A stretch of 64,000 nt of DNA, taken from NCBI GenBank assembly GCA_964611335.1, contig CAZSXR010000002.1, positions 682,001-746,000 of the forward strand, written 5' to 3'. This DNA is from BOG-1112 sp964611335 (GTDB taxonomy: Bacteria; Bdellovibrionota_B; Oligoflexia; Oligoflexales; Bog-1112). The position numbers and the translations under genes were made by a program. Shown here piece after piece: positions 15,414 through 25,900 of this stretch. The notes below the pieces were generated by a model. The model searched no databases and was not told the origin of the DNA. It saw nothing but the letters and a program-made list of their open reading frames with translations. Numbering within the stretch: the stretch's first letter is position 1; every line of letters begins with the position of its first letter.

Positions 15414-15913
15414 GATACCTTTTGTTTTTTTGAAGGATAGAATTTTTTTTCAAATAACTCATATGCATCACTTGAATTCTCAGCGCCGACCCCAGAGAGG
15501 CGAGTTCTTTTCTCAATAGCTTGTTTTAAACACTCATGGAAGTCCTCCATGGAGAATGGTTTTTTCAAAAGCCCATCTGCTGCATTAATCCTGCTTTTTT
15601 GAGATTCGTTTAAGTCAAATCCCGTCATAAATATAATAGATATGTTTTTATTTAATTTTCTAATTTTAGAAACGAGAGTAAAACAGTCGCAGTTTTTTTG
15701 AATAATTCCTACATCTACAATAATAACATCAAAAAGATTTTCTTTGAAATAGTTCAAAGCCTCTTTCGAATTATTTGTTACTATAACTTTGGAGAAGTAT
15801 TTCCCAAGATGAATTTTAAAAAATTTTGTAAAATTTTCGTCGCTATCAACTACCAAAATCTTCTCTTTGTAGTCATAGTTTGCCACCGATTTTCTTCTTT
15901 TTTCTTCAGGCAT
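15410..15913 (-). CDS. Single-domain response regulator
   Basis: About 167 residues with one receiver domain at roughly 18-140. Acidic residues lie in ILVVDSDENF, the phospho-acceptor Asp in DVIIVDVGI, the conserved Thr in IIFMTGF and the Lys in LLKKPF. There is no DNA-binding output domain; the last 30 residues are basic and probably flexible. I chose the ATG because GGGAGG lies six bases before it; a GTG two codons upstream overlaps that box. No histidine kinase is adjacent. It lies downstream of the Pfa operon on the same strand, about 110 bases after pfaC. Confidence 0.85.
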   Translation of the reverse strand: MPEEKRRKSVANYDYKEKILVVDSDENFTKFFKIHLGKYFSKVIVTNNSKEALNYFKENLFDVIIVDVGIIQKNCDCFTLVSKIRKLNKNISIIFMTGFDLNESQKSRINAADGLLKKPFSMEDFHECLKQAIEKRTRLSGVGAENSSDAYELFEKKFYPSKKQKVS

Positions 15914-16024
15914 ACACACCCTCCCGTAGCTTTTTCGGAAGGATAGATCCTAAACTTAAGAAAATTAATGGAGTTCTTAAAACCTCTTTTGTTTAGAGTT
16001 GTTAGGATTATTAAAGATCTTTTT

Positions 16025-19000
16025 TTAATAAGAAGTATTTTCGATCCCCGTATTGAGACCAGAAGATTCATAGATTTTTATTCCATCTACAAAAAGGGAG
16101 GCGTCGATAGAAGCATGACTTAAGTCTTCTTTAAAAATCTTTGCAAGAATTTGGATTTTTTTGTTTTTGGGGACAACTTGACCGCGGTATTTCCATCTAA
16201 CAGGTATTTTTGGCTTTAGAAAGCAAAATTGACTCTTTTCATCTGGATTAAAAGATAGTTTTAAAACTTGTAGCATTGCTTCTAACCCTAGTGAGCCGGG
16301 CATAACAGGATCTTGAAAGAAATGTGCTTTAAAAAACCAATCTTCAGGAGAAATATTTTTTTCAGCAAGTAACGTTTGTGATTTTGTATCTGAAGAGATG
16401 ATTTTTACCTTATCTATAAGATGAAAGTATGGAGTAAATATTGTCTTGTATTTGCTGTTATAGTGAGAACGAATATCTTCGCATTGAGACATATCATCTT
16501 TTAAAATGAGGTTTTCTTCTTCAGAAAGCTTAAGTCCTTTTTGATCGGTGAGCGCTTCTTGCGTAAAATATCCAAAGCGAGTTTTTAACTCAACAAAAGT
16601 TCCTTCTTTAACAGAAGCAGACACAGAGAATTCTACAATGATAGTGTCCTGCAATTGTACCAATGAAGTAACTTTAGCATGAATACGTATTATCTCTGCA
16701 AATTTAGGTGTAAAATGAACTAAAAGTTCACCCTCCAAATTTCTAAAAAAGAGTTCTTTTGTAGAGCTTAATGGACATCCTATATATGAGGCAAGCCATC
16801 CGCAAGGTTGTAATAGAGCTTCTAAAAGAACACTAAAAGGGAGAGCTTGAGGATGAGCAAACAAAGGGTGGGTCTCGGGGATGGACCACTCGCTTTGGAT
16901 CTGTGTTCCTGCTTTCATTCCACAATATTCGCCGTCGATAGAGCAAATGCGTGAGATAAATGTGTAAGGCTCTGCTGGAAGTCGAGCCATTCTTTTCCCT
17001 TGATCAAAAATAGAAAAACGAGAACCAAAAGCTAGAGAAGGCCTTCCCAAGGCTGTTTGATAAATCTGTTCTTCATTACAAATAACCTTATCAAAACAAG
17101 TCACATTTGTTTTAGAAATCGACGGAGATTTATTTTCTATCCAGTCTGCTTGCAGTTGTATTGAAATATTTTCAGCAAGAAGAGCTTTAAGGCCATCTGC
17201 TGTGAGAATCACATCGGCGCTTATAATCTTAGGTCCATCACCTGAAAGAGATTTAACGTAAACATCCATTTCGATAGATTTAGATTGAGGAAGAATTTGA
17301 CCTCTACATGTCAATTTTGTTGTCTTTCCAATAGCAGGAATAAAACGAAAGGCGTCGCAATCTAATGTTTGACCTATTGCTGCCATAAAGAAAGAAAGTG
17401 CTTGGAATGCCATTTCTGTCATCAAAGTTCCGGGCATACAGGGGTCATTTTTAAAATGACCTTCGAAGAACCAATCTGTTTCAGTTATTGTTTTTTTCAC
17501 TTTTATATACCCTAGCTTGTAAGGTCCTCCGTGTGCTTCCAGAATGAGAACTTCGTCGAAAAGAAGATTTTTTGCGGTTGGGATACTCGGTGTTCTTCTA
17601 TGGCTTGCGAATTTCTCATAACCTTCTCCAAAACAAGCAAAGGCATCCCCTTGTGAAAAGGAAAGAACTTCTTCTTGTGAGTATTTTATCTTTGGAGAAA
17701 CCGGAATTTTTTTGAATGGGTTATCTAGACTTTCTGGTTTCCATACGATTCCTTGGGATTCAAAAAGTTCCTCTTGAGTAAAAAATCCAGCTTGCCCATT
17801 GAGAACTCTTAGAAAAAGTTCATTACCGATCCAGCATTCATAATGAAAGAAAAACAGACGCGTTTTCCCATTTTTAATATGCCTATCGATTGTGATTTTA
17901 AACTTTAAAATCTCCCCTACTTTTGGAAGATCTCTATAAAAAGTAGCTTCGCAACCTAAAAGTCTGTATCGTCTTTCCCCTCGGTTTTCAAAATCTACAC
18001 CAAGATATGAAATTAAAAAAAGATCGGATTGACCCGCCTCTATCGCTGCGCCAGGTAGCATTCTCCCGTTGTGGAGAAACCATGAATTCTGATTTACATC
18101 TGTTTCTGTTGTAATATTCCCACATCCCATGCCTGCTTTTTCTGCTTCAATGTTGAGAACTCTATCTGTGAGAAGAAGAGGATTTCCAGGCATTCTCACA
18201 CGAATGTGTAACGCATCGAGTTCTTTGAAAAGATCACCAAAAACAGAAGAGAGCTTTCCATTCGCATGCTCTAAAATTTGATTTCTATTAAATAGGATGG
18301 AGGTGTCTTGAGCATATAGCGCAAGAACTGGAGGTAATGAAGGAGCTTTTTCTATAAATCGTTCTTCTTGATATTGAAAATCAGGGATTTGCAAATGAGT
18401 TTTTATAGTTCGCATAGCGCTTTTAGGAACCTTATATATTGAATTTTTTTTGTAAGAAGAAATTTTTGAAAAATAAAATTCTGAATTTTTTTCAAAAAAG
18501 TCGGAATTCAGTAAGCGAATATTTATATTTTTTTCAATGTGTGGATGTAAAAGAGCCGCGGAAATATCCAGAAGATTCATGGCTGCATGAGCCTTTCCGA
18601 AGCGACTTGCAAAAGAATTTAAAGTAATACTTTCAGAATTTCCCTCATCAAGAATACCATATACAAAATCATGGGATCTGCGGGCGTCACTTAAACGTTT
18701 GAGAATAAGGACAGCACATCCATCTGACGGAAAAGATTTTTCTTTTGAAAAACATTGATTCATCGCGGATGAATGAACGGGTTCACAACTTAAATCAACT
18801 CCTGCAACTACCATGCAATCAAGTTCCAACGATTGAAGGTGTTTTTTTGCAAGATGGAGAGCATGAAACCCCGAACTATTCTCTCCCAATAAACTGAAAC
18901 TTGGAGCTTTCCAATTATAGATATAATTCAATCTATTTGCAGCGATGTTTGGCATGCATCCTAAGGTGTTTGTAGAAGTCAAAGGTACTAATAATTTTTC

Positions 19001-20668
19001 ATCAAATGCAATATTCTGCTTTAGAAGATCGAGTCTCAGTTTGAAACGACAAGCTTCTACATCTGTGCCCATTCCCACTAAAATTCCAGTATTTTGTGAA
19101 GGCTGCACCTTGAGATCTTCTAAAGCCTCTTCGAGAGTTGGAATAAGAATGAGATGCTGAGGTAAAATTCCATCGAGATCCTTGGGAGGAAATTTAAGGC
19201 GACTTATATCTATCTCAAACGAATCTATTGAATTTTCATAGTTTAACTTTTGCTCTGAGTCTAACGCTTGGAAAAGAGCTTCTTTGTTTTGAAAACGACC
19301 CCATTTCAAGCCCATTCCCACAATTGCGATAGGCTCCGCTTTTTTTTGCAGATTTTTAAATTTATAAGATCGTGTCGTAGAATGTTCTTCAACAATAAGA
19401 TGAGCATTATTTCCACCGAAGCCAAAAGCATTGATTGCAGCAATCTTTGCTTTTGAAGTGCCCCAATATTCTTGAGTTTTAGCTAAGATGAAAGGCTTTT
19501 CTAAAATTTCATCTAAAGGATTGTGGATAGATAAAAACGGAGGGATGATATTAGATTCGAAAGAGTATAGGATTTTAATAAGAGCTGCAGCACCTGAAGC
19601 AGCAAGTAAGTGTCCCATATTTGCTTTAAGAGAACCTAAATAAAGGTTCTCATTTGCTTGAAAAACATTTTTTATACTACTGAGTTCGCAAGCATCTCCA
19701 AGTGGGGTTCCTGTCGCATGGCATTCTAAATAACTGATATCTTTTGGACTCAAATCACATTGTTGATAAGCTTTAAGTATAGCTTCTATTTGAGAGGATG
19801 AAGAAGGAGCAAGTAAAGATTGGGATCTTCCGTCGTTTGAAAGTCCTATACCTCGTATAACGCCATATATTGGCTCTCCTAATTGTATTGCATCCTTAAG
19901 ACGTCTGAGCGCAACAAAAGCAGCTCCTTTCGATGGGATAAGTCCATCTGCTTCTTTGGAAAAAGGTTTTAATTGTCCTTTCGGGCTTAAAGCGTGCAGT
20001 GCAGAGAAGCCTAGATGTAAGAATGAACCTTCAATAGCGTTTAAACCCCCGCTGATTGCTAGATCGACTTCGTTATTATGAAGAAGATCGCAGGCGTATT
20101 TTATTGCATAGAGAGAAGAAGCACAGGCAGCATCAAGACAAAAAGAAGGGCCTTCTAAGTCTAAGGCTTTAGAAAGGAATTGTGCAGGAAGTCCTGCAAC
20201 AAAGCGATTATACCCATTTAAAGATGAGTCTAGATCTTGATGAAATTTCTTTGCGATCCATATTTTTTTTGCGAGTATGTTTAATTCAGGACTAGGATAA
20301 GCAAGATTTCCGAGAATAACAGCAGTTTTTTTGCGAGTTTTTTCCCATTGAAGATCTTTTAACGTTTCCCTACCACAATGTAGTGTCCATTGAAATAGAG
20401 GATCCATTTGTTTTATGAATGCCTCATCAAATAGAAATCCTTTTGGATCAAAGATGTCTTCAAACCCTCGAACATGCCCGCCTATTGTGTGAGGAATGGA
20501 TTCATTATTCAGATTTTGAAGGCTTTCAGGATTAAATCCCCAATCTTTATCTGTAGCTGAAGTAACAAAAATTTTATTTTCTAGTAAAGCATTCCAGAGA
20601 TCCGCAGTTTTGCGGATTCCAGGAAGAACACAGCTTTTCCCTACTATTGCAATTGGATCAAATTCCAT
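16025..20668 (-). CDS. pfaC: PfaC-like polyunsaturated fatty acid synthase subunit (KS-CLF-DH-DH)
   Basis: A 1547-residue multidomain protein. A ketosynthase at about 1-430 has the active Cys in CLDAACASSLYAI and the His motifs ECHATGTPLGD and ANMGHLLAASG. A second ketosynthase-like domain at about 440-800 lacks the Cys (SLLGENSSGFHAL), as in chain length factors. Two FabA-like dehydratase hot-dog domains follow, with GHFKNDPCMPGTL near 1080 and AHFFQDPVMPGSL near 1450. PfaC extends and dehydrates chains bound to the carrier domain of PfaA. It follows pfaA by nine bases. It is shorter than the roughly 2000 residues common in marine PfaC. Confidence 0.9.
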   Translation of the reverse strand: MEFDPIAIVGKSCVLPGIRKTADLWNALLENKIFVTSATDKDWGFNPESLQNLNNESIPHTIGGHVRGFEDIFDPKGFLFDEAFIKQMDPLFQWTLHCGRETLKDLQWEKTRKKTAVILGNLAYPSPELNILAKKIWIAKKFHQDLDSSLNGYNRFVAGLPAQFLSKALDLEGPSFCLDAACASSLYAIKYACDLLHNNEVDLAISGGLNAIEGSFLHLGFSALHALSPKGQLKPFSKEADGLIPSKGAAFVALRRLKDAIQLGEPIYGVIRGIGLSNDGRSQSLLAPSSSSQIEAILKAYQQCDLSPKDISYLECHATGTPLGDACELSSIKNVFQANENLYLGSLKANMGHLLAASGAAALIKILYSFESNIIPPFLSIHNPLDEILEKPFILAKTQEYWGTSKAKIAAINAFGFGGNNAHLIVEEHSTTRSYKFKNLQKKAEPIAIVGMGLKWGRFQNKEALFQALDSEQKLNYENSIDSFEIDISRLKFPPKDLDGILPQHLILIPTLEEALEDLKVQPSQNTGILVGMGTDVEACRFKLRLDLLKQNIAFDEKLLVPLTSTNTLGCMPNIAANRLNYIYNWKAPSFSLLGENSSGFHALHLAKKHLQSLELDCMVVAGVDLSCEPVHSSAMNQCFSKEKSFPSDGCAVLILKRLSDARRSHDFVYGILDEGNSESITLNSFASRFGKAHAAMNLLDISAALLHPHIEKNINIRLLNSDFFEKNSEFYFSKISSYKKNSIYKVPKSAMRTIKTHLQIPDFQYQEERFIEKAPSLPPVLALYAQDTSILFNRNQILEHANGKLSSVFGDLFKELDALHIRVRMPGNPLLLTDRVLNIEAEKAGMGCGNITTETDVNQNSWFLHNGRMLPGAAIEAGQSDLFLISYLGVDFENRGERRYRLLGCEATFYRDLPKVGEILKFKITIDRHIKNGKTRLFFFHYECWIGNELFLRVLNGQAGFFTQEELFESQGIVWKPESLDNPFKKIPVSPKIKYSQEEVLSFSQGDAFACFGEGYEKFASHRRTPSIPTAKNLLFDEVLILEAHGGPYKLGYIKVKKTITETDWFFEGHFKNDPCMPGTLMTEMAFQALSFFMAAIGQTLDCDAFRFIPAIGKTTKLTCRGQILPQSKSIEMDVYVKSLSGDGPKIISADVILTADGLKALLAENISIQLQADWIENKSPSISKTNVTCFDKVICNEEQIYQTALGRPSLAFGSRFSIFDQGKRMARLPAEPYTFISRICSIDGEYCGMKAGTQIQSEWSIPETHPLFAHPQALPFSVLLEALLQPCGWLASYIGCPLSSTKELFFRNLEGELLVHFTPKFAEIIRIHAKVTSLVQLQDTIIVEFSVSASVKEGTFVELKTRFGYFTQEALTDQKGLKLSEEENLILKDDMSQCEDIRSHYNSKYKTIFTPYFHLIDKVKIISSDTKSQTLLAEKNISPEDWFFKAHFFQDPVMPGSLGLEAMLQVLKLSFNPDEKSQFCFLKPKIPVRWKYRGQVVPKNKKIQILAKIFKEDLSHASIDASLFVDGIKIYESSGLNTGIENTSY

Positions 20669-20677
20669 AAACTACTC

Positions 20678-22936
20678 TTAGTGCACTAAAGAAACATTAT
20701 GATCTTTTGGAAAATTCTTTAAAAGATAACGGGTCATAACTAAGCCTTCAATAGACGCTATGATTTCTCCGCTTTGGCTTTTAAAGAAAATATCTAAAAA
20801 ACCTGAAAATGGATTTCTCAATTCTCCCTTTAAATTTACTTCGATGTGTTCGGGGATTTCTTTTTCAAAAAATCGAATAGTTTTAACTTCTGAAGGTAGA
20901 GATGCTCCGTTAGAAAATTTCCACATCCAAAAAACAGCAGCCTGAATGCCAGAGTCGATAAGTAGCATTCTCTTTGATAGTTTCGAATGTTCGAGAGTCA
21001 AGGATGCTAGAATTTCATTTCTCGCGTTGAATTTTATGCGCTCTAATGTTCTGTAAGAAGGGCCATGAAAGAGGACAGTCCCATCATATGTAAAGCTTTT
21101 CCATTCTGAATTATGAAAATCAAATTGAGGAGGCACAATTTTTGATTTTATAGCAGTCATCATAATTTTTAATTTGTAGTAAATTCGTTCTTTCATCGAA
21201 AAAGAAATATGAAAAGATGCGCTGTCGGATTCGTTTTTTTCTACGAGAGTTTGAACAGTGATTTCATTCTGGTCTAATGTTTGAGGAATTTGAATGCCTT
21301 TATAACAAAAACTATTTTCAATACGATCAATTTCTAAATCTGGCCGTTGAGATCTAGCTAGACGTTGAGCCCATTCAATTATTGCAGCAAAAGGAATGAC
21401 TTTTACGTTTTGAATTTTATGATCTTCCAAAAGGAATTCGTTTATTGCTAAATGAAAATTTACAAGGAAAGCTTGATTTTTTTTGAAGTGAGACAAAGGT
21501 AAAGTCGGTTTTTGTGCTATAACCACTTCAATGTTATCTGAGCTAGAAAGTTCTGCCACAAAAGATTCCGTACCTGTTTGTAGATCAAGAAGCCCTATGT
21601 TTTTTCTTATAAATTCTTTCTGCAGATTTTCATCTACCATCCCGCCTTGCCATGGCCCCCAAGCTATAGATTTGATAGTACATTGAGGACGTTCCTGTAA
21701 TTCATACAAAGCGAGTTTGTTGAGAACCTCGTTTGCGATTCCGTAAGCACTTTGTCCTCGGTTTCCCCAACGAGCAGCAACAGATGAAAAAAAACAGATA
21801 TATTTAAGAGGATCTAACTTTGTCTCAGAGAGAAGATAGAGAGCGGATAGAACTTTGGTATTAAAAACTTTACGATACTGTTCTATCGGAATTTCACCTA
21901 AGTATCTATCGTGGAGTACCCCTGCGCCATGAATGATTGCGGAGATTGGGTGAGACCAAAGTTTACGAGCTTTTTCAAGTGCTAACTTTAATTCTAATAA
22001 CTGTGAGCAATCTATACATTCGTAGATAACATGGCTTCCATTTTTCCGGAGTTCTGAAATGGTTGTGTCAATTTCGCGACTATGTATAATTTCCGAAATT
22101 CTTTTTTGAATTTCTCGAGGGCTTAAATTTTTAAAATTTTGAATAAAATAATCTTTCAATTCTTTTTCAGATTTCAAACTTTTTGTATGTGTTTCCTGAA
22201 GTTGAGGGCTTCGTCCTAATAGCAGGAAGCGACAAGGATTTAATTGAGAAAGTTTTATTATACACTGTGCCGTAATTCCTCTAGCGCCTCCAGTTACCAC
22301 AACGATGTCATCTGGAGATAGGTTTAGAGATTTTACTTCAATTGTCTTAGCTTTTGTCGTAAACGTCTGACGGACAAGTTTGTCGCTATAGACGACTTCT
22401 GTTTCAGGACCTCCGAAAAGAATTTCATTAAAAATAATTTTTGCGAGATTGTAAGTCTGCATTTGTTTGGTCGGCAAAGCAATGCATTTTACATAAGCAT
22501 TTTCCCACTCGTGAATGATTGTTTTGCATAAAGCAAAGGCCCCTGAGTTTTTAGCAAATTGTAGGAAGTTATCATTTTGAAGAACAGAAATAAAAAAGGG
22601 CTTTTTGCTTTTAATGAGGGGACTTAACTTTTGAGCATATTGAAAATTATTTTCGTTATAAGAAAGGGCTTCTATATCGCTGTGTGTATTAATGCCATCG
22701 AGATTTATAATTCCTATTGCATCTTCAGGTATAGAATCGTCTGCATGTATAATTTTCGTTTTTAAATAAGACTTGAAATGATTTTCAAGGTGCCAGCATA
22801 CACCTAAAGAATCTTGAGTTATAAGAAGTAAGCCTTCTTTTGGAAGGTCGATTTTGAGATTAAGAATTTCGGAAGGTGTGAGGTGAACATTTAAGTGTTC
22901 AACTGAGTCGTTTGAAAGGAAAATTCTAGGTTCGAT
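20678..22936 (-). CDS. pfaA: PfaA-like synthase, C-terminal part (ketoreductase and dehydratase-like domains)
   Basis: The frame is open from the A10 run at its 5' side to the stop. The first good start is only a TTG at 22477, without a clear ribosome binding site, so this is best read as the second half of pfaA after a -1 frame change. It holds a ketoreductase with VVVTGGARGITAQC (NADPH site) and SSVAARWGNRGQSAYGIANE (Ser/Tyr catalytic pair), then a hot-dog dehydratase-like region with FLLEDHKIQNVKVIPFAA. The part between the run and 22477 also translates without stops and looks like the start of a reductase half-domain. Confidence 0.8.
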   Translation of the reverse strand: MEPRIFLSNDSVEHLNVHLTPSEILNLKIDLPKEGLLLITQDSLGVCWHLENHFKSYLKTKIIHADDSIPEDAIGIINLDGINTHSDIEALSYNENNFQYAQKLSPLIKSKKPFFISVLQNDNFLQFAKNSGAFALCKTIIHEWENAYVKCIALPTKQMQTYNLAKIIFNEILFGGPETEVVYSDKLVRQTFTTKAKTIEVKSLNLSPDDIVVVTGGARGITAQCIIKLSQLNPCRFLLLGRSPQLQETHTKSLKSEKELKDYFIQNFKNLSPREIQKRISEIIHSREIDTTISELRKNGSHVIYECIDCSQLLELKLALEKARKLWSHPISAIIHGAGVLHDRYLGEIPIEQYRKVFNTKVLSALYLLSETKLDPLKYICFFSSVAARWGNRGQSAYGIANEVLNKLALYELQERPQCTIKSIAWGPWQGGMVDENLQKEFIRKNIGLLDLQTGTESFVAELSSSDNIEVVIAQKPTLPLSHFKKNQAFLVNFHLAINEFLLEDHKIQNVKVIPFAAIIEWAQRLARSQRPDLEIDRIENSFCYKGIQIPQTLDQNEITVQTLVEKNESDSASFHISFSMKERIYYKLKIMMTAIKSKIVPPQFDFHNSEWKSFTYDGTVLFHGPSYRTLERIKFNARNEILASLTLEHSKLSKRMLLIDSGIQAAVFWMWKFSNGASLPSEVKTIRFFEKEIPEHIEVNLKGELRNPFSGFLDIFFKSQSGEIIASIEGLVMTRYLLKNFPKDHNVSLVH

Positions 22937-25900
22937 TTTTTTTTTGAAGCAAGTGTTGTCTCACTCTGGTTAGGTTCAAGAAAGTCGAGAATATTTTGAA
23001 GAGTTGAGAGTTTATTCATAACTTGAGGATCAATGGAACCTGCTTGAGGAATGTGTTCTGAGAGTTGAGAGAAAATTTCAACACGTTTAATAGAATCAAT
23101 GCCTAAGTCTGTGTCGAGCGACATTTCAAGCTTAAGAAGATCTTCAGGATATCCTGTTTTTTCGGAAATGACCGAGAGTAGAATTTTTTCAAAGTCTGAA
23201 GACTTTGAGGGTTCAGTGGGAACAATACTCTGGTCTTCCCTTATGCTAGATGTAGAAAGGGGGGCTTCGTCATTTTGTAAATTTGTAAATTTAAAAGTTT
23301 CTGTAGGAAGGGTTTCATCAGAATTAAAGGAAATTTCTGAAGAAATTTCATGCTGGGGAAGAAATTTGAGGTTGTTTTCGATTTTTGTCTTTTGCTTTTC
23401 TTCAACGGAAATAAGTGGCTGAACTCTTTTTTCTTCTGGACCACCTTGCAAAAGAAGCTCAAAACAGGTTTCGGTTGATTTCAAAAAAGCAAGATGAGTC
23501 TCACTCAAAGTTTTCTGAAATTCACCATGAAGGCGGGCTGCTTCCATTTGAATTTTTTGAGCGACGCTTAAACGACTCACAAAAGTGTCTTCGTTGTTGA
23601 GGGGATTATTTTGTGAGTCCATCTTAGTTTTCTCCTTCGTTGTAAACATATTAGGATGCTTTTCTTTTTCTACTATTCCAGATGTCTGGGGAGGACGGAG
23701 ATTAGCCCCATTGACCGCAACTGTGAAGCCTTGGTTTTGGACAGCTTTCTCGGACGCTTTAAATTCGTCACTCAGATTTTCTAGATTTATCGGTACACCT
23801 ACAACCATAAGCTGTGCAAGTGTATTCCAAAGGCTGTAAATGGAATCCCCTTCTTTTTCGTCAAGAGCTAACGCCGTTATGGATTCGCCCCTTAAAATGC
23901 GTTGAGTTAACTTGCTCAAAACATTTTTAGGTCCCACTTCTATGAAGGTGCGAACTCCGTTTTTAAATAGATTTTGGACACTTTGCATAAACTGGACAGG
24001 GGATGAGAGCTCTTTTACAAGGTGTGATACTATTCCATCAGGGTCGGATGGGTAAGGTGAACTTGTTAAACAACTGAATACAGGATTCTGTGGCTTGGAA
24101 ATGCTAACTTCTTTTAATATTCTAGCAAACTCAGCGTGAATGGATTTCATTTGAGGAGAATGAAATGCAGTGCTTACAGGAAGGAAGGTATGAGATAGCC
24201 TTTTTTCTAATAATAATAGTTTTATTTTTTCTAGTTCTTCCCATTCTCCTGACAGAATGGTTTGATCCTGCGAGTTCATATTTGCAATACAGCATTGAGA
24301 TGAACTTTGAGAAATAAGTTGAGCACATTTCTCAATGGAAGCGCTAACGGCTAACATTCCTGATTTTTTATTGGAGCTGACTTTTGACATGAGAAGCCCA
24401 CGTTGACGTGAAACTTTCACTAAAGCATTTAATTTTAGTGATTGTGATGCATAAAGGGCTGTGAAAGCTCCAAGGCTGTGCCCAATATAATAATGAGCTT
24501 TGATCCCAAAATAAGAAAGAAGACTAAACATTGCCGCGGATGTCGAAGCAATCGCAGGTTGGGCCCATTCTGTATTTTGAAGAGTCCTTTTTAATTTGGT
24601 CTCTTCCTCGGAGGAAAAAGAAGAGGGAGGAAATACATAGTTATGAAGTTTATTTTGAGATTCTTCAATGGTAAAATCAGCTATTTCATCCCATATTTCT
24701 CGGACACAATCAAAAGTCATTGTAAGTTCTGAACTCATCTGAAGATACTGACTTCCTTGTCCTGGAAACATAATTGCGAGAGAACCTGAAGAATTCTGTG
24801 AAGAGAAATAAACGCTATTTTTCAGAGAAAAAGAGGTTGTTTCTTTTTTTAATTCTAACAGAGCATCCTGAATTTTATTTTTTAAATCAAGTAGGCTATT
24901 TGCTACACACGCAAATCGGAATTGGAATCCTGGTTTAAAATCTTTCTGAAGCCTTTCAGCAAAGGCGTTTAACGAATCATTTACATTTATGATTTCAAAC
25001 ATTTTTAGAAGTTTTGAAATCAACTCATCACGTGTGGATGTTCCAATACAAAACAGCTCATGTGTAAATTGCCTCAATTTTTTCTTTTTGAAAGTCCCTC
25101 GATACTCTTCCAAGGTTAAATGGAAATTAGAACCACCAAAACCAAAAGAGCTCACACCTGCACGTCTGGGATGTTTGCTATCACGAATCCAAGGTCTACT
25201 AAAAGTGTTTACATAAAAAGGAGATTGGGAATCGTAAATTGCTGGCTGAGGTTTGCTAACTTTAAGACTAGGGGGAATAATTTTGTGATGTAATGCAAGA
25301 CTTGCTTTAATGAGTCCAGCAATTCCTGCTGCAGCTTTTGTATGCCCAATTTGAGATTTAATAGAGCCGATGGCGCACCATTTTTTAAAATGATGAGACT
25401 TAAAAACTTTATGGAGCCCTTCAACCTCACAAGAATCACCAGCCTTAGTGCCTGTGCCATGTGCTTCCATTAGTTCCACTGTTTCTGGAGAATACCCTGC
25501 GATTTGATAGGCTCTTCTTAGGGCTCTTTCTTGACCTTCTGCTACAGGCGCATAAATACTTTTCCCTAACCCATCGGAACTTGATCCTATTCCTTTGATA
25601 ACCGCATATATTTTATCACCAGCTTGCTCAGCGTCCTTTAGGCGCTTTAAAGCAACCATTCCAATCCCTTCACCTATGAGGGTGCCGTCTGCATTTTCAC
25701 TGAAGGGTCTACAATCACCTGTGGGAGAGAGTGCAGGAGTTTTACTAAAACACATGTACATAAAAATTGTATTAAGTGCATCGACTCCACCACTAATAAC
25801 AAGGTCGGATTGTTTAAGCACAAGATCCTGTATCGCAAATTGAAGTGCTGCAAGAGAGCTTGCACACGCAGCATCTGTTACAAAGTTGCTACCTTTTAAA

